64,000 nt of DNA from Ophiura sarsii (GCA_035610835.1 CM069452.1:26045121-26109120), one strand, 5' to 3'; numbered from the stretch's first letter, positions 23,495 through 53,330 are shown. Translations and numbers: made by a program. Notes: generated by a model not told the origin, from the sequence alone.

Positions 23495-26400
23495 GATATA
23501 CAGGACAATACGTGGTTCAACGTTTTATGGCATGTGTATGAAAATAACTGAAATGTATTTGTTCATTTTCTTTAAAATATTTAAGCCTGTGGTTACAATG
23601 TCGTGGAGCATTAAAACATTTACAAAATAACCCAAGTAGGCCATGTATAGACCGGTTTAGTAATTTACAAATATTACAAATATAAAAGCAACAGTATATT
23701 TAAATCTAATAACTAAAGGTAAGTATATATTTTATTTATTTTGTTAATTTCATCAAAATATCTTAATTTGCTAAGAAAACTAAATTTATGTCAACGCGAT
23801 ATTATCACAAAGAACATGATGAATATCAACCGTATTTATGGCTTAATAAATTCAACTTTTCCTGTATGAAAGTAACAAAGATTTTTAAAAAATTTCTTGG
23901 AAAACAATAGAATTCTGTGCATGCAGTATGAACAAATGATATTGAAAGTATTGTTTTAAAATTCAACCAAAATAGTTGAGAGGACATCCATCCAAACATT
24001 AGGAAGATGAGCAAAATTGTCAGATTTGTAACGGTAGATTACGAAATTAAAAATAAATAGATAGGCTAGATAGATAGATAGATAGCAACACAAAATTATT
24101 AATTTTGGCCTAAAAATACAAATATATAAGTGAAAAAGCAGCAACATCAATTTTTATATGAATCGATAGATATTCGATTTTGAGATATTTTCTGCTCATA
24201 TCACAAAAAACCTTTAAAAAAATAATAAATAATTAAGGTCTAAATTTTATTGTCATCGCAGCCAACCGGCTGAATTGGAACAACATTACAAATCAGACAT
24301 TAGTGTTAATGTTAGTAAATCAATGTTATTAATTGTTATAATTGTTGCAGTTTGGAGGCACGCTGATTTTTGATACATATTATCAAACATAAGTTATTAA
24401 TAACTCGCAAACGTGTTACCAGGTGGTCAACGGATGGGAATAGTCAGCAAAAGCGCCGTAAACATTCGTTTACTGAAGTGATCGGAACACAACAGCACCA
24501 ATATATCACTTTGACAACCATTAAATATGGCTCGCGCGTTTTAATCTCCAAGTATGTGTTTTTTTAATCTTACTTAAATCAAAATGACAGTAATTGAAAT
24601 CTGTGTAGAAGTGAGTGAGTGAAGACGAATAAATAAACTTGCCACATCCACCAAGATGCATACCGAATCCCAAGTGATATACACTTTCTCTCAAAATTGA
24701 ATGTTCTTCCGATATATAACTCGCCAAAATGCTCGGAAAGATTAACAATTATTTACGGCTATGAAAGAGGCCATGCATTCATGGCTTAAACATAATATCA
24801 CGTTTAATCTCAAAGGCTTCGTAAAAGTGACGCGTGTTATTTTAGCATGATCATTTGCCGGTATAATCACCACGTCATGCCTTTGAGCGGGCCGTGTATC
24901 TTCTTTGTCACTTTTAGTGGCGTAGGTTTATCTAAAATGAACCTTAATGATTGATCACCACACCTTCAAATTGGGTTAAAATTGCGCTGGATAGGGCCAC
25001 GATTGTATATTCATCTAGAAGTGAGAGGGAGGAAATTTAAATATGAAATCGGATTAAAAATGCCACGCAAGTGTAGTTTTTGATGGTTTCGGCAGCTAAA
25101 GTGTATATAAATGAGGTATTGTATAGTTTAGTTTATAAGGGATACACATTCAAAATTGGTCGCATTCATTTTATAGCCTTTACAACTTGATTAGTATTTA
25201 GATACTCCAATATGGCGCTACTTCGATTTATAGGATTGACATAAACTTTACCAGTTTTTCAGATATTAAGAAGTAGTTCTATTCTGTGTGTATATACACG
25301 AGGTTAACCGCCCATTTGAACACCAAGCAAGGATCATAACGATAATGCGGATCTTAATGATTGTATTGTTGAAAACGGAAATAAGTATCCGTTCAAGCAA
25401 AGTTGAAATATCTCATTTTAATCGAGGATGACAGTATACCGACCAACCGTGATTAATGTATTGCTATCGTCTGAAGATAGCACGTGTCGTATAGGCCTAC
25501 TCGTAAGTAGTATAGTCTATAAACAAGTGGGGTTAAAACATTGAATCTCATTTCAAGCAGCCTGGTGCTAAGCATAGATGAAAGGAACCGACAATTTGGA
25601 ACCCGGTAGTATACATTATATTTAACGAAATAAATCGTATTGGAAACTGGAAACCAATGCTTAGCACCATGCTGCCGGAAATGGGTTTCTAAAACATTAT
25701 TATAATTTTTGAATGACGTCAATTATGTCCGAAAACTAATGACCGCTAATTCTAAACTAGAATTATTCTAGCTTTTAAAAGTGCAAAAGTGATAAGCGTT
25801 AGTGACGATACATGTTCTGGAGACCCCTTGCTATCTACTGAAGATAGCAAACACCATTGCGTCATGTGCAATATTAGTCTGATTACAAACATTGTATGTC
25901 ATCGTGCATAAGTCAGATTTCTTTCCTTTAGATTTCTTTACTTTAAATTTCTTTCATCGTATTTGTACATTGAAGCCCTTTACCTTTTAAGGCCTGTATA
26001 CAAGCCTCCCCAGAGCCTCGGCTTAAAAGCGTGTTGCTTATAGCAGCGGTAAACGTAAACGGTGTATCTTTCCACGGCCGTCTATCTATGCCCCAACCAA
26101 ACGGCTAACGAATCAGCTTTGTTGATGTCATAGCAAACATAATGAACAGTCTATTAGTATTAGGTTAATGGTTTAAAAGTAAGAAATGAACAGTGTGGTA
26201 TATACAAGAGTATTCACTAGAGAGCCAAGAACCCTCGCTGTTGCTCAGTTAAATGGAAGCCGTATCTCTTACGTCGAAGAGTGACTCTGGGATTAGCAAC
26301 TTAAAATGAAAGCTTAGATGGTGAACAACGTCTAGTTGATATTTCGCTAATGAACATTTACTGCTGCGCCGTGCTGAGTTAAAACACTGGTGAGCGTAAT

Positions 26401-27589
26401 TAATCCTCACATATCATAAGCATCAATAAGGCAACCGTTTTTCCATGTTGAAGTCATGTCAAAGACAATCCCCTTATACCATAAATTGATGTTTAAAAGA
26501 CCTTGTATATTATCTAATCGAATCACATGTCTTTATTACACTTTCGAAGATAACTGCATTCGTTAAACCTGACGTAAACAAGTACAAATATGATATTTGA
26601 TATTTCTTAAAGATTATCCTCCAAAAAAGGTTTTAAAATGTAAAAATGTCAATAATCGATTTGTATCGCAGACGACATAACCTTTAATTTGAATATATCT
26701 AAGAATCGTTGGGGCGCTTTAGCAACCAACTGTAACGGTAATATCAGGAAGTATAATCACTTTCCTTTATCATTTTGAAACACACTTCACCAATTATCAT
26801 CATTAGTATACCGACATTAACTGCACTTTGCCATCGCCATTAGAAGTTCATTGCTATTGTTTTAGCAGCGTTATATTTGAGGAACGTTTTGAAACAAGCA
26901 TTTTTGATCAATAATTATCTTTAAGGCATCATCGAGCAGAAGTCGCAAATCTTATCAGTAACGCACGCGCACCACAATACGTTGGCATACACATTTTTTC
27001 AGAAAGATCGTGAAATTTCAGTTTATAAATCTTTTTTATATAATAAAAGTGTCTCACAAATAATAAAACTTAAAAAGAAAATGCTATAATTTGTCGATGA
27101 TATCGACCCACTTGATGACATTGGTAAAATAATCATTAATTGGTAACTTCGGTATGATCGTGACCAATGGATTGAGTGATAATCTTAAACCATCAGAGAA
27201 CTGAATTTAATTAATTAAATCGATAGGGACACTCTAATATTTCCTCATACCTGGATTAAGAGTATAATTACACCGTTGTCAAATATTCATAACTTGGGTA
27301 TTGCATTTCAATTTAATGCACAGCGTGCAATCTGTCATAGGTCGTCGTTTTTGATCAAAAACACCACGTTCTCTTGTTTAATTCTAGTCTCGATACAAGC
27401 CCACACAGCGCTTCTGTTGTGCGCATCAGCAAGACTTAGTAGCAGCCTATTGAAATATTACCCGCGGAAGCTAACTATTTATGCTAACAATAGAAAATTG
27501 TCTTTCGGTATCTTATTTAGATACCTTTTGATACAAGAATCAAGTCAGTTAAACGTTGATATTAAGCCTAAGTTACCGTAAATAAGACG
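23495..27589. other. Intergenic sequence, no supported gene
   Basis: Contains a GATA microsatellite at about 24060-24084, hairpin-family copies at 25462-25482 and 25828-25850, and a small inverted-repeat element at 25558-25674. Short reading frames show no recognisable protein. Confidence 0.5.
25558..25674. mobile_element. Small MITE family C, copy 1
   Basis: Ends CAGCCTGGTGCTAAGCA and TGCTTAGCACCATGCTG are inverted. The centre (CCCGGTAGTATA ... ATAAATCGTATTGGAAACTGG) matches, inverted, the element at 46356-46471. Length 117 bases; noncoding. Confidence 0.75.
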
Positions 27590-28860
27590 ATTCAAACCAA
27601 ACAAATCACTATATAACCTGACACATAACTAGCTTAGCTCAATTTTAGTTACCGCCGGCTTAAATCTTATATAGATTTTGTTTGAACAGATACCATTACA
27701 TAACTAAGGTAAAATGTAGATAGCGAATTTAAACCAAACATCAAAACTAACTTATGATCAACATTTTTCACATCAGCTATCCTCTGTATAGCAATTTGAT
27801 CACAACATTGTCGCTTACTTAGGTTGGTGTTATAGGCCTAATCATCGCTATCATCTGAAGACAGCAATTTGATATCCAAAATCGTAATATACTTGGCTTG
27901 AGGTTATAATCACATATCAGCTATATAGGCCTATAGCATCTGTAGATAGCAATTAAAAACCAGAGATTATAACCAACTTATGTTATTATCACATCATACC
28001 TATCATATTATAGCAATTTATAGCCAGACACAGCTAACCCAACTCGAGCAATTTAAAAACCAGACACCATAACCAATTTCACTCAAAAATAATTACAGTT
28101 GTATAGCAATTTGACAAATCAAACACCATTTCTAACTTAAACCTTTGTTATAATCATGTAGATAGCAAATTGAAAACCAGCCACCATAACTATTACTTAA
28201 GTCGATATTATGATTACAGCTTTAAGGTGTAGAGCAATTTAAAAACATAACTCGATGTTATAACCACACGCAGCTATCAGCTGAAGATAGCAATTTGAAA
28301 ATCAAACAAACTTTTAGTTAAAATCAAAGCTATCATATAGCAATTTAAAAACCGTAGGCATACATGTATCATAATTTAACTCGGTGTTATAGTTATATTA
28401 GCTAACTTGGGTCACTATTGTTATTTCTATATTCTCTGGACACATCATTTTAATCAAACGCTATACGCTTACAAAATTAAGTTACCAGGTTGTACATTAT
28501 GTATATTGTGCATGATACAGGTGTCATCTTTGAATTACTTTAGCTTTTCTCTCTTATTTTTAAAGTGTTAGCGTTTTGTGGTCTTTGAGGTTTGGTAGTT
28601 TGCTATTTAAAAAAATACATTCGTTTGAATTTCTAGTATAGCCACAGCTTATATATACTGTCTGTATATACAGCAGTTTTAAAATCATCATCATCTAACT
28701 GCTGTAGATAGAGTATTTGAATAAGCTAATCCTCTTTTTTTGGATAAGCCACCGCTGTTATTCAAAAAGCCACAGTCGTCTTCCGTAGATAGCAATAAAA
28801 AATCAATAACCTACACTATAACATAACTAACTTCGGTCCGGTTTAGTCACAGGTATCTTA
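27590..28860. repeat. Degenerate tandem array, unit about 80-110 bp, upstream of SKOR
   Basis: Repeated order of 'gatagcaattt', 'aaaaccagacaccataacc', 'taactta' and 'gttataatcacat', recognisable at least ten times with heavy divergence. Several units keep a full or half hairpin of the GCTATC/GATAGC family (for example 27843-27865, 27949-27966, 28273-28291 and 28768-28790). It lies within 350 bases of the SKOR start codon, in the likely promoter region. Confidence 0.7.
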
Positions 28861-29200
28861 TGTATCAGTAACTTAATGGTAAACACTTTTATCATTAGCC
28901 TATATATTAAGTGCATCTCATTTCTGTCCGTGGGTAATACTTTCTGTAGCCTATAGTAAAACTAATGACCATCGACATGTAAGCTACAAGCAGGAAGACG
29001 GTAACGAAACATGTTTAACATTTTAAGCAACTATCACAATTTAAGCCCCAAAACAGCCTACTGATAAAAAGTCTACTGATGCATAAAGAAATAGCTTTGT
29101 ACTGATATGATAGCAGTTCAATTTGTTTAAGATTTAAAAAATTGTATTTTTGCATTTGTTTTGTTTTATTTCGTCTCAGATCTATACACTTGCAATCGTA

Positions 29201-44926
<15,726 letters not shown>

Positions 44927-45102
44927 ACTATTGATAGAATAATACTCCACCGAATATGTAAATTTGTGTAATATAAAATAATGCCATTTCACTTAAATTA
45001 CATTGGGCTTCTATATGAGTATAAGTTTTTATAAAACGGTTAAAAGCTTAAAACGAAGGAGGTGAGATCCAAATGTGCTTAGTTTATTCTAAATTTATGT
45101 CT

Positions 45103-45108
45103 AATAAA
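45103..45108 (+). terminator. Polyadenylation signal of SKOR
   Basis: AATAAA about 177 bases after the stop codon at 44924-44926, the first clear canonical signal downstream. Confidence 0.55.
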
Positions 45109-46325
45109 GTATTTCAACTTTGATAGTCATAGTCATCAAAAAGATTGTATAAATCTTATGAAAGTTTTCAAGAAAACTTAGACTGGTATGGGATTCGACA
45201 CGAGTGATCTGTCGTTTTCATAAGTTTGTACTTGGTTCAACTATAATTATATATATTAAAAGGGTCAGACTTGTTGGATGGGCGGTGCTTGATGGTCACA
45301 TGATGTCATCAGCTTTTGATGAGGACGCCCTGATCTGCTGATCTGGAACAGTTGGTACAATGGCTTCAGCTATAATTAATGGGAAAATTCATATTAAGAC
45401 ACCTGTTAAAACATAACCTGACAGACTGGTAGTATTTTTCCTCAAATAATTCGGGGGGGGGGGGGGTGTAAGAGAGGGGGAATATTCTCAGTGACATAGA
45501 TTCATTATTGCACATGCAAACACAGTATTTATTTTATATAATGACATCACAAAACTAAATTCATGCCATGTAATATATATATAGTATACAACTAGTGAAT
45601 GCTTGAGAGGGTGATAGGCGAATTGATGACACACCGTTTTGTTCGAAATTTTAATCAGAAATGGTCTGAGAAAGTAGGCACAACCTGAATTATACAATAT
45701 GATATAAAGCGATAAGTTTCAACTGAAGCAATTCATTGTATTTCAAAAAATAATTTGCTTTATCTATCTATTAGTAGATAGCAGACGATCTTCTCCAATT
45801 ATAATAATCATTATGTTTACGATATGAAAAGAACAATGCTGCACTAATTATACACGTAAACTAAAATAAAGCCCGAGTGCTAATTATGTAAAGTCGATGT
45901 CTGCTGTTTCGGTCGAGATATTATTGTTTTTTATTCAAGTTTTTTTTGTATCCAAGCTTGTTTACCCATTTCGTGACTTAATTACATACTGATACCAGTC
46001 AGCGAGATTTCTTGTTAGTAGGAGAAAGTAATGGTCTTAATTAAATTAACGGTTTATTGAGAGCTATTCATTCATTTAATTGAGCAACTGCTATGTAATT
46101 TGTAAGTGTGCTTGAGCGGAACAGTCAAAGAAGACGTTTCATCATTTCATGGCTAATTAATTGTAAAGATCTGTAATGCATAAGTGTCACCAATAGATTG
46201 CATATTTTCACTGTCACCAAAAGACCCCTGTTTTAGGTCAATGTTGTAAATTGTCAGCCAAAGACTACCCTTTTTTAGCTAATTTTGGCATACTCTCAAA
46301 GACGGCTTTTTGCTCGTGGCAGGAC
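45109..46325. other. Intergenic sequence between SKOR and the hAT-like MITE cluster
   Basis: Holds a G run at about 45452-45468 and a hairpin-family copy at about 45765-45782. No gene recognised. Confidence 0.5.
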
Positions 46326-46726
46326 CAGTGGCGTAACATATGAAACCAGTAACGGCAATCTAGTGCTGTGACGTCATCAGCATTGGTTTCCAGTTTTCAA
46401 TACGATTTATTCCCTTAAAATATACTACCGGGTTGGCAATCAATTATTTCCTACGTCACAGCACCAGGCTGCAAGGGGGGGGGGGGGGGGGGGGATGGCA
46501 TAAGGGGACATAGCCATGTGATTAGGGGGGGGGGGGGGGCGTCGCATAACCGACCAATTAAGTTTGTCATTTCATTGGGGAGGGGGCATCAGGGGGCGAG
46601 CCTTCTGGCAGGGGGGATGCCCCTGACCCCTCTAGTTACGCCCCTGCATCGAACCGAATGCCCCTTGAAGGTTTGAGAATCCATTTCGTACTGAGAGTGA
46701 GAGTAACCGCAGCAGGTACGCCACTG
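46326..46726. mobile_element. Composite hAT-like MITE with nested MITE C and poly-G tracts
   Basis: Starts CAGTGGCGTAAC and ends GGTACGCCACTG. Inside are a family C element at 46356-46471 (ends CAATCTAGTGCTGTGACG and CACAGCACCAGGCTG), poly-G runs at about 46475-46494 and 46526-46539, and a 3' part (CTTCTGGCAGGGG ... CCCCTCTAGTTACGC) shared with the end of the element at 47287-48550. No matching target duplication at these ends, so the true borders may differ. Confidence 0.6.
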
Positions 46727-47286
46727 TCTTTCCCAAGTACATTTTTATTTTATGATTCACTATCACCATTGCAACCTATTTATTTAATTATCTTATTTTA
46801 ATTAAGTATTATTGTTTTTATATATGATAGCTACTTGTATATATTGTACTTATTATATGTCTACCGTCAAATAATCGAATTATGTAATAAAGGTGTAAGC
46901 CATTTCCGATTGAAAAATTTATAATATCTATAGTAGGCCTATAAATAGTGCATGGGTGTATTGTCTTTGGTTTTAGTAATACTACCAGTTTAAAACTATG
47001 TACCAAATTAGGATTGTTCAGATACAAAGCTTCCGCCCACGGAAAGTCATGGCACTTAAAACATTTGTGGCAATGATGTTCAAGCCCCTGACAAAAAATA
47101 AAATTGACCCTAAAGTATAACTTTTATTGAAGAAATGGGACTAATGTTTACACCCAAGAACCGTACTTTGGTTGCTGAGAATGGCATTATTCTAGAAATC
47201 AGACAGACGGGTGAACAGGCGATGCCCTTGGAGGTACATTCCATTAAACTAAATATTCACGGTTAAACCCTCCCAATCCTCCGAGA

Positions 47287-47320
47287 CAGTGGCGTAACTA
47301 GGGTCTTCAATTGTTTTCAT

Positions 47321-47362
<42 letters not shown>

Positions 47363-48550
47363 TGAGGGGACAGACCTGTGATGATCAGGAGGGGTGGGGG
47401 GGGGGATAACTGACTATATTTTGTGTATTGGTCATGTGTTTTAAGCTCGCCTCCTTTCGCGTTACACACGGATTTTGGCTTTCGCGACATGATTTTAACT
47501 TTACACATTTATATTTGCTTGTATATACCCCCTGAGGTAGTAAAAGTATACATTTTCTGAAGGGAAATTGCATGAGGAAACCAAATATGCCATTAAAATT
47601 ATAGTACGACCAAGAACTAAAATGGTATGATCGGAAATGTTCGGGAAAATATCAGAGTTTTAATTTTTTAATTTGAGATCCATATATTTTTTATACCTAT
47701 CCCTATCATTATTTACTTTACATATTTGAATTCCTCATGAAATGACCCATTAGATGATATATAATTATCAAAGTTACTACGTCGGTATGGTAATTATACC
47801 GGCTAGTGAATATCTCCAATTTTTATTTATATATTTTTAGAATTTTCAGAAATATTTGTTTAAGGATGAACCCTTCCCTGATATAAACTGCATTTCTGAA
47901 TCCCTCTAGTTACAAGCTTTCCAAAAATGTATACTTTTGCTATCATAGGTTGAACACTTTTTCTGTTATAGTCATTTTGATAAATCCGGTAAATTGAGGC
48001 TGATTATTCATGTTGACTGTGTAGCGAATAGGAAGAAAGCTGATGATCATGGTCTTATCCATAATTAATTAGTTGTTACAAATAGTTGACAAATCTGTTG
48101 AATCACATACTTAAAGACTACTAAATATCCTTTAAAATGGGACCAGAATGGTGTTTGTAACATTAGGGGATGGCTAGTTATTGTAAAAAGAACAAAGCAT
48201 GGGATTATCCCCATTGAGTTTGTACAGGCGGCACCCCTTCCAGCACCACCCCTGGTCCCCAAACATCAAACAGCTGTATCTCACCTTCTGTATTAGCTAT
48301 ACCAATGCCATTTTGCAGGCAGATAGCTTGTTATTAGGGCTTTGTTGAGGTTTTGAAAATATTTGAGGAAAATGACAGCATAAAACTAAAAAATGTAACG
48401 GCACCACCCTATTGGGAGGCGAGTTCATAATGCGTAACCATATATATATAGCGAGTTTGACATTTCATTGGGGGGGGGGGGGGCATCAAGGGAAAGGGGC
48501 AAGCCTTCTGGCAGGGGTAAATGCCCATGCCCCCTCTAGTTACGCCACTG
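47287..48550. mobile_element. hAT-like element with 40-base poly-G
   Basis: Termini CAGTGGCGTAACTAGGG and CTAGTTACGCCACTG, flanked by CTCCGAGA (47279-47286) and TTCCGAGA (48551-48558), an 8-base duplication with one mismatch. At 1264 bases it is the longest of the family, but no hAT transposase frame is visible. Pure G at 47321-47360 and shorter G runs at about 47395 and 48470. Confidence 0.85.
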
Positions 48551-49338
48551 TTCCGAGAGCCACATTAAAAAGCGTGTAAAACAATCCTAAACCCACGAAC
48601 AACGGTAGTTTTCGTTTACATGAACAGATGAACGTAATTGTCTTGCACATTCAAATTACGGATCATATCATTAGAAAACTTAAATTATTTTATTTTCATT
48701 TTTTTCTTTTAATTTTGGAGAAACTATTTGTTTGTTGATTTACTACGACCGAGTAAGACACAAAATATCCTTTATGCAGTATTGATGACTGTACATTGAC
48801 ATAAGGGGAGGGTTAAGGGGAGGGGGCCTAAGTGTTAAGGTGAGGAGTAAGAGGTGGAGATGCCCCTATACGTTTCAGTGAAATGACACATTTGCAACGC
48901 CGCCTTTTGTCGATTTAAGGCCGGATGCTCCACACACCGATTGACGTCTAATGACTTTATGACATACAAAACGTCTAGCTGTATCCATATGAACTGCAAA
49001 ATGTAATTTACCGAAAATTGTATACAATTATTACAGTGATTAATTGCTTTATCGATAATAAGCAATTGTTATTTTGAATTATCATCTCTGATACAATAGC
49101 ATTAAACTTTAAGCATGACTGTACGGCCATTAACCGAAAATTGCAATTAACTACAACAGCCAATTGCAAATTGATACATACAGGATATTTGATAACCTGG
49201 ACAATGGCTCTCGGTAGTAGGCCAGGAAATAAAAGAATAGAAAAAATTAAATAATAATGATAAATGATCATGTCCGTTGTTGTATGCAGCGGAGTGTGAC
49301 AATATTGTCTCTCAAATAGAGGACGTTTCGCTCAAAAC
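48551..49338. other. Intergenic sequence, nothing recognised
   Basis: AT-rich. Short open frames are present without recognisable similarity. Confidence 0.5.
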
Positions 49339-49791
49339 CAGTGGCGTAACTAGACTCTTTTTTTCATTTGGGGGGCAAGAAGGGGCAGTGCCTTGAAATG
49401 GGAGGGGGGGCTCCTAAGATGTTTTAAGTCAAGAGATGCGCGCGTAGCGCGCGAAAATTTTCGACTTTACAGCTATTCTTTGGACGATTGAGCTACATTC
49501 TGGCTCTAAACAAGCTTGTACCACAGAATATTTAATTTTGGGAAGACATATGCGCGCGTAGCGCGCGAAATTTTTTCATATGTCTACTTTTGACCATCAT
49601 AATTCCATGATTCCTTTCGTCAAATGAACCGACAGTGCCAATCTCAACCGACACGATGTCATTATTGGGGGGGATTTAGTGTGTTCTTTGTTTGTAAATT
49701 TCATTTACAGCCGTACTTGATTTCATTTGGGGGGCAAGCGGGGGTGGGGGCAAGGGTTCCAAGTGAAGGGTCCCCGCTGGTTACGCCACTG
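49339..49791. mobile_element. hAT-like MITE with perfect 8-base target duplication
   Basis: Termini CAGTGGCGTAACTAG and GGTTACGCCACTG; CTCAAAAC flanks both sides (49331-49338 and 49792-49799). Inside, the palindromic word GCGCGCGTAGCGCGCGAAA occurs twice (about 49438-49456 and 49552-49570). Confidence 0.92.
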
Positions 49792-49799
49792 CTCAAAAC

Positions 49800-50809
49800 T
49801 CAGTAGGAGGCCTACATAATCAAAGCCAGAGCAATATTTTGTGATATTTTTTCCAAATGTGTACACACATGTGTTTCTCTCTTATAACGAAGTTTGACTT
49901 ATCAAGAAATACCTTGGACTCGAACCTATCTTGAATGTATTTCCCGTACAAAACCATCACAGAACTTCAACTTTACTAAATCATAATGGAAATCTGCTTC
50001 CAATTTTAAAAGAATTCTCATTTTTCGGCAGATATTTTTGAAAATTCACTCTAAAGGATATTGAGTAAAGTTACGAAAATCATTTCTCTAAGAATGTATC
50101 ACTTAAATCCAGTGGAACACCAGATCAACATTTTTTTGGGGGGGGGGGGGTACAAGCGAAAGAAATTGAGGGTAAGATTCGCGCGAGACGCAATCAAGTT
50201 GGCTTTTATGACCGATTTAAAGCTAATTTTAAGTAATTTTGATATTAAAAGTCAACATTTCTTATTACTTTGGGGACGAAATGGAGTGAGGCTTGAGCTG
50301 GCGGGGGAGGGGGCCACTAATTCCACTCTCACTTTTTAACAGCCAAATTGAGAAAGTTTCATTTTCACAAAAGCGAGTACTCAAACCTACTGGTATAGGC
50401 CTACTCAAGTCATTATCACCAACCTTGTTAAAACATTTTGTATTTATTTTGAACGCAGATTTCGTTCATTAGGCCCACGTTCATATAATGGCGGAACAGT
50501 TCTGGCAACTAATACAACGTAATTTCATGCAATTTAACAGACCAATGATTTTTATTGTTATGGAATTAAAACATTTTAATCATTTTAATGTATTTAAAAA
50601 TACAACATCTATTGTGCACTGTTGGTTTGTTATGCCCTTCGGCCATAACATTTGACTAATTTTTTATGTTATTAAAATTAGTATTAGTTTAAGCACCTGC
50701 TCTATGGGAATTAACTTTATTCCTATCATTTTTGTACCTTGTCAAACTGACACAGTTTATTACTCTATGTATACGCGTATATCTCTATTCTTTTGGAACA
50801 ATTGCTATA
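49800..50809. other. Intergenic sequence, nothing recognised
   Basis: A G run at about 50140-50150 and a short frame around 50061-50339 without recognisable similarity. No gene supported. Confidence 0.45.
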
Positions 50810-51452
50810 CAGGGTGAGTCAAAAAAAAGTGTACCCTAATTGAAAAAATCAAAAAAAAAAATTTTTACCACAAAATCAAGGCAAACAAAACTTTAAATGA
50901 TTGCGCCATTTCTTTGCTACCACCTGGAAAAAAATCACGCTATTTGATGATACCGTTAAGTAAATATGACTATTTCTGTACAGGAGCTGTTTTTTCACCT
51001 AAAACACGGTTTTTAATTTCAAGCTTAACGAGCTTAATAATGTTTACTAGGATTATGATGTAAAGCATTACACATCTTGTTTATTAAAAGAATTAAGTAG
51101 ACAATACACTTGTTCAAAATTGTCTCCTAATAGATTAAAACAATAGACAGCTTTAAGGCCTATTTATGACACAATTACCACACTTTAATCATTTCATAAC
51201 AAAGGAATTGATCCTTTCGCTGTCGGTATTGTAATTGTCAAGATCTGGAAAGCGTGTTCGGACGTTAAATTGGTCACTTTTATTCAAAACAGCGTAAAAT
51301 AAGTTTCCCTCAACCAATCTAAACTAGATAAAATTCATATTAAAGCTAATTGATTTGTCTTAATACCGTAGTATATTGTTTTGAAAACAAACGAATACTT
51401 TTTCTAAAAAAAAATCGCTGAAGTTGAGTACACTTTTTTTGGACTCACCCTG
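50810..51452. mobile_element. Mariner/Tc1-like non-autonomous element
   Basis: Termini CAGGGTGAGTCAAAAAAAAG and CTTTTTTTGGACTCACCCTG are inverted repeats, flanked by TA on both sides (50808-50809 and 51453-51454). The 643-base body has no transposase frame. Confidence 0.88.
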
Positions 51453-51894
51453 TATTACAAACAACTATCCATCACTCCATAAAATCCTCTGATGAACGAT
51501 TTTTATTTTTACGGTTATCCATTAATAACCACCTGTCACGCACACTTTACGATCTTCTAAAATTGTATTTATTTGTTTTTGTTTTAATTCATTTCATGTC
51601 ACGAATTTGAAGCAGCTGGTATGGTAACAATCATGTTTGATGATTTCATTATCAAAATGAACATGATTTGTTCAAAAATTGTGTGCGACCTGATCAAATG
51701 AACTATTCCCATCCAAATTATGATTTTATTATCAGACGAGACAAAAGTCCATCTCATTTAACCCCGCATTTATAAACCCTCCAAAATTGTAGGCCTCATG
51801 ATTCCTAAAAGATGCTTTACGCAATAGCGAATTACTAACCGAATTGTTAATCATTACACACCACCGGTAATATTAAGAATTGTTCGATTTGATA

Positions 51895-52062
51895 TTAACA
51901 CTTCCACGCGGCTATTCGTTTTACCATAATCATACAAAACAGATTTTTCAGAAATTTTTCCCAACTTTCAAAGTCTAGAATTACTGAACCAATACTAGAC
52001 ATGGTTGTACTTATTTGACTATCAATGCATTTCTCATGGTGAATCCAAATCTGGTAATGGGC
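51895..52062. mobile_element. MITE family A, copy 5 (truncated)
   Basis: Starts TTAACACTTCCACGCGGCT and follows the family to about 52062 (TCTGGTAATGGGCTATTCCA), where similarity stops. Confidence 0.75.
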
Positions 52063-52653
52063 TATTCCAGATAATAATGGACCTCCCCCTATAGAGGACA
52101 ATTTAAAAAAAAAAAAAAATAGTCCGGAATTCCATGACTTTCTCTATGAAAAGTATATGGAATTCCAGATCAAACTCCTTTTAACAAGAATATTGAGGAA
52201 TTCTTCTTAAATTGTATCTTATGAACTTGGGTCAGATCTAGAGTCTAATATGGGTCCTATACTCCTATTTCATGAAAATTGAATTATGAATTCTTACACA
52301 TTCTTTATGAAAAACGTTAAAATGTATGAATAACTCATCTTAACTTTTATGAGATTTACTTAACTCACTGGAATAATAGAGCAGGGTTTGTTCTTAGTGG
52401 AAGCTTGTACTTTGATACCCAAGGTAGCTTGTGATGACATTTGATGTTCACTTTAGGACACCAATAATCTAAAATCCTTCACCTAAAGTTAAAGATACGC
52501 ATACCCCCTTTTTTTATATAGACATGACTATATACTGGCTAATGTCTTCCCGAATTAAAATGGCGGGGGGAGGGTGGGGGTGACACCAAATGGTAGTATG
52601 TAATTATATGATGCACTTAATTCCGTCAAGGACTTGAGTCATAGCTGGAACCT

Positions 52654-52890
52654 TTAACACTTTCCACACGGCAGGCGTCTGCAGATGACATTTCAAAATT
52701 TCACAAAATGTTTAAAAATGTCAAAATAATTGAATTTCATTACCATATTTGGAATCACCATGAGAAATGCATTAAATTAAGTACAAACATACCTAGTATT
52801 GATTCAGTAATAGACCTTGAAAGTTGGGAAAGGTTTCTGAAAAAATATTTTTGTATATGGTAAAACTAATAGCCGCGTGGAAAGTGTTAA
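52654..52890. mobile_element. MITE family A, copy 6 (inverted, complete)
   Basis: TTAACACTTTCCACACGGC at the left and AGCCGCGTGGAAAGTGTTAA at the right, with the full shared body. Confidence 0.85.
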
Positions 52891-53183
52891 AGCACACTGT
52901 TTCCATTTAACTAATTCTGTAATCACAGACCATGAAAGGCAGGCATTATTGTCATGGCATTACTTTCTATTGAAACATCTTGTATAAACACCAGCAGAGC
53001 ACACCATTGGACTTTAACATACATCATCTTTTGTTTTATTAATATAACTACAATTTATTTCTACAAAAATAATTCTAAATATCTTTTGATCATATTTTAT
53101 CAAATAATCTCTAGCTTAGCTTATCATGGACCTTCATTGTTTGGCAAAGTGGGATGACTGGAATGTTTTCAGCAACTTGGGAG

Positions 53184-53322
53184 CAGGCCCGTAACTAGGG
53201 GTGGGGGCGCCCCCCCCCCCCCAATCCAATTTATACGATTTTGTTGGTACCAATGTACCTTTTCCAGAAAAAAATGCCCCCCCCCCCCAAAACAAAAAAA
53301 AGAAATCCTGCTTACGGGCCTG
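53184..53322. mobile_element. Short hAT-like MITE with poly-C, perfect target duplication
   Basis: Termini CAGGCCCGTAACTAGGGG and CTTACGGGCCTG. CTTGGGAG flanks both sides (53176-53183 and 53323-53330). C tracts lie at both inner edges, that is the poly-G theme of the family on the other strand. Confidence 0.9.
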
Positions 53323-53330
53323 CTTGGGAG

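Larger units (their letters stand above)
51453..53183. other. Intergenic sequence with two MITE A copies
   Basis: MITE A copy 5 (51895-52062, 3' truncated) and copy 6 (52654-52890, complete, inverted) lie here. Otherwise AT-rich and without a recognised gene. Confidence 0.6.
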
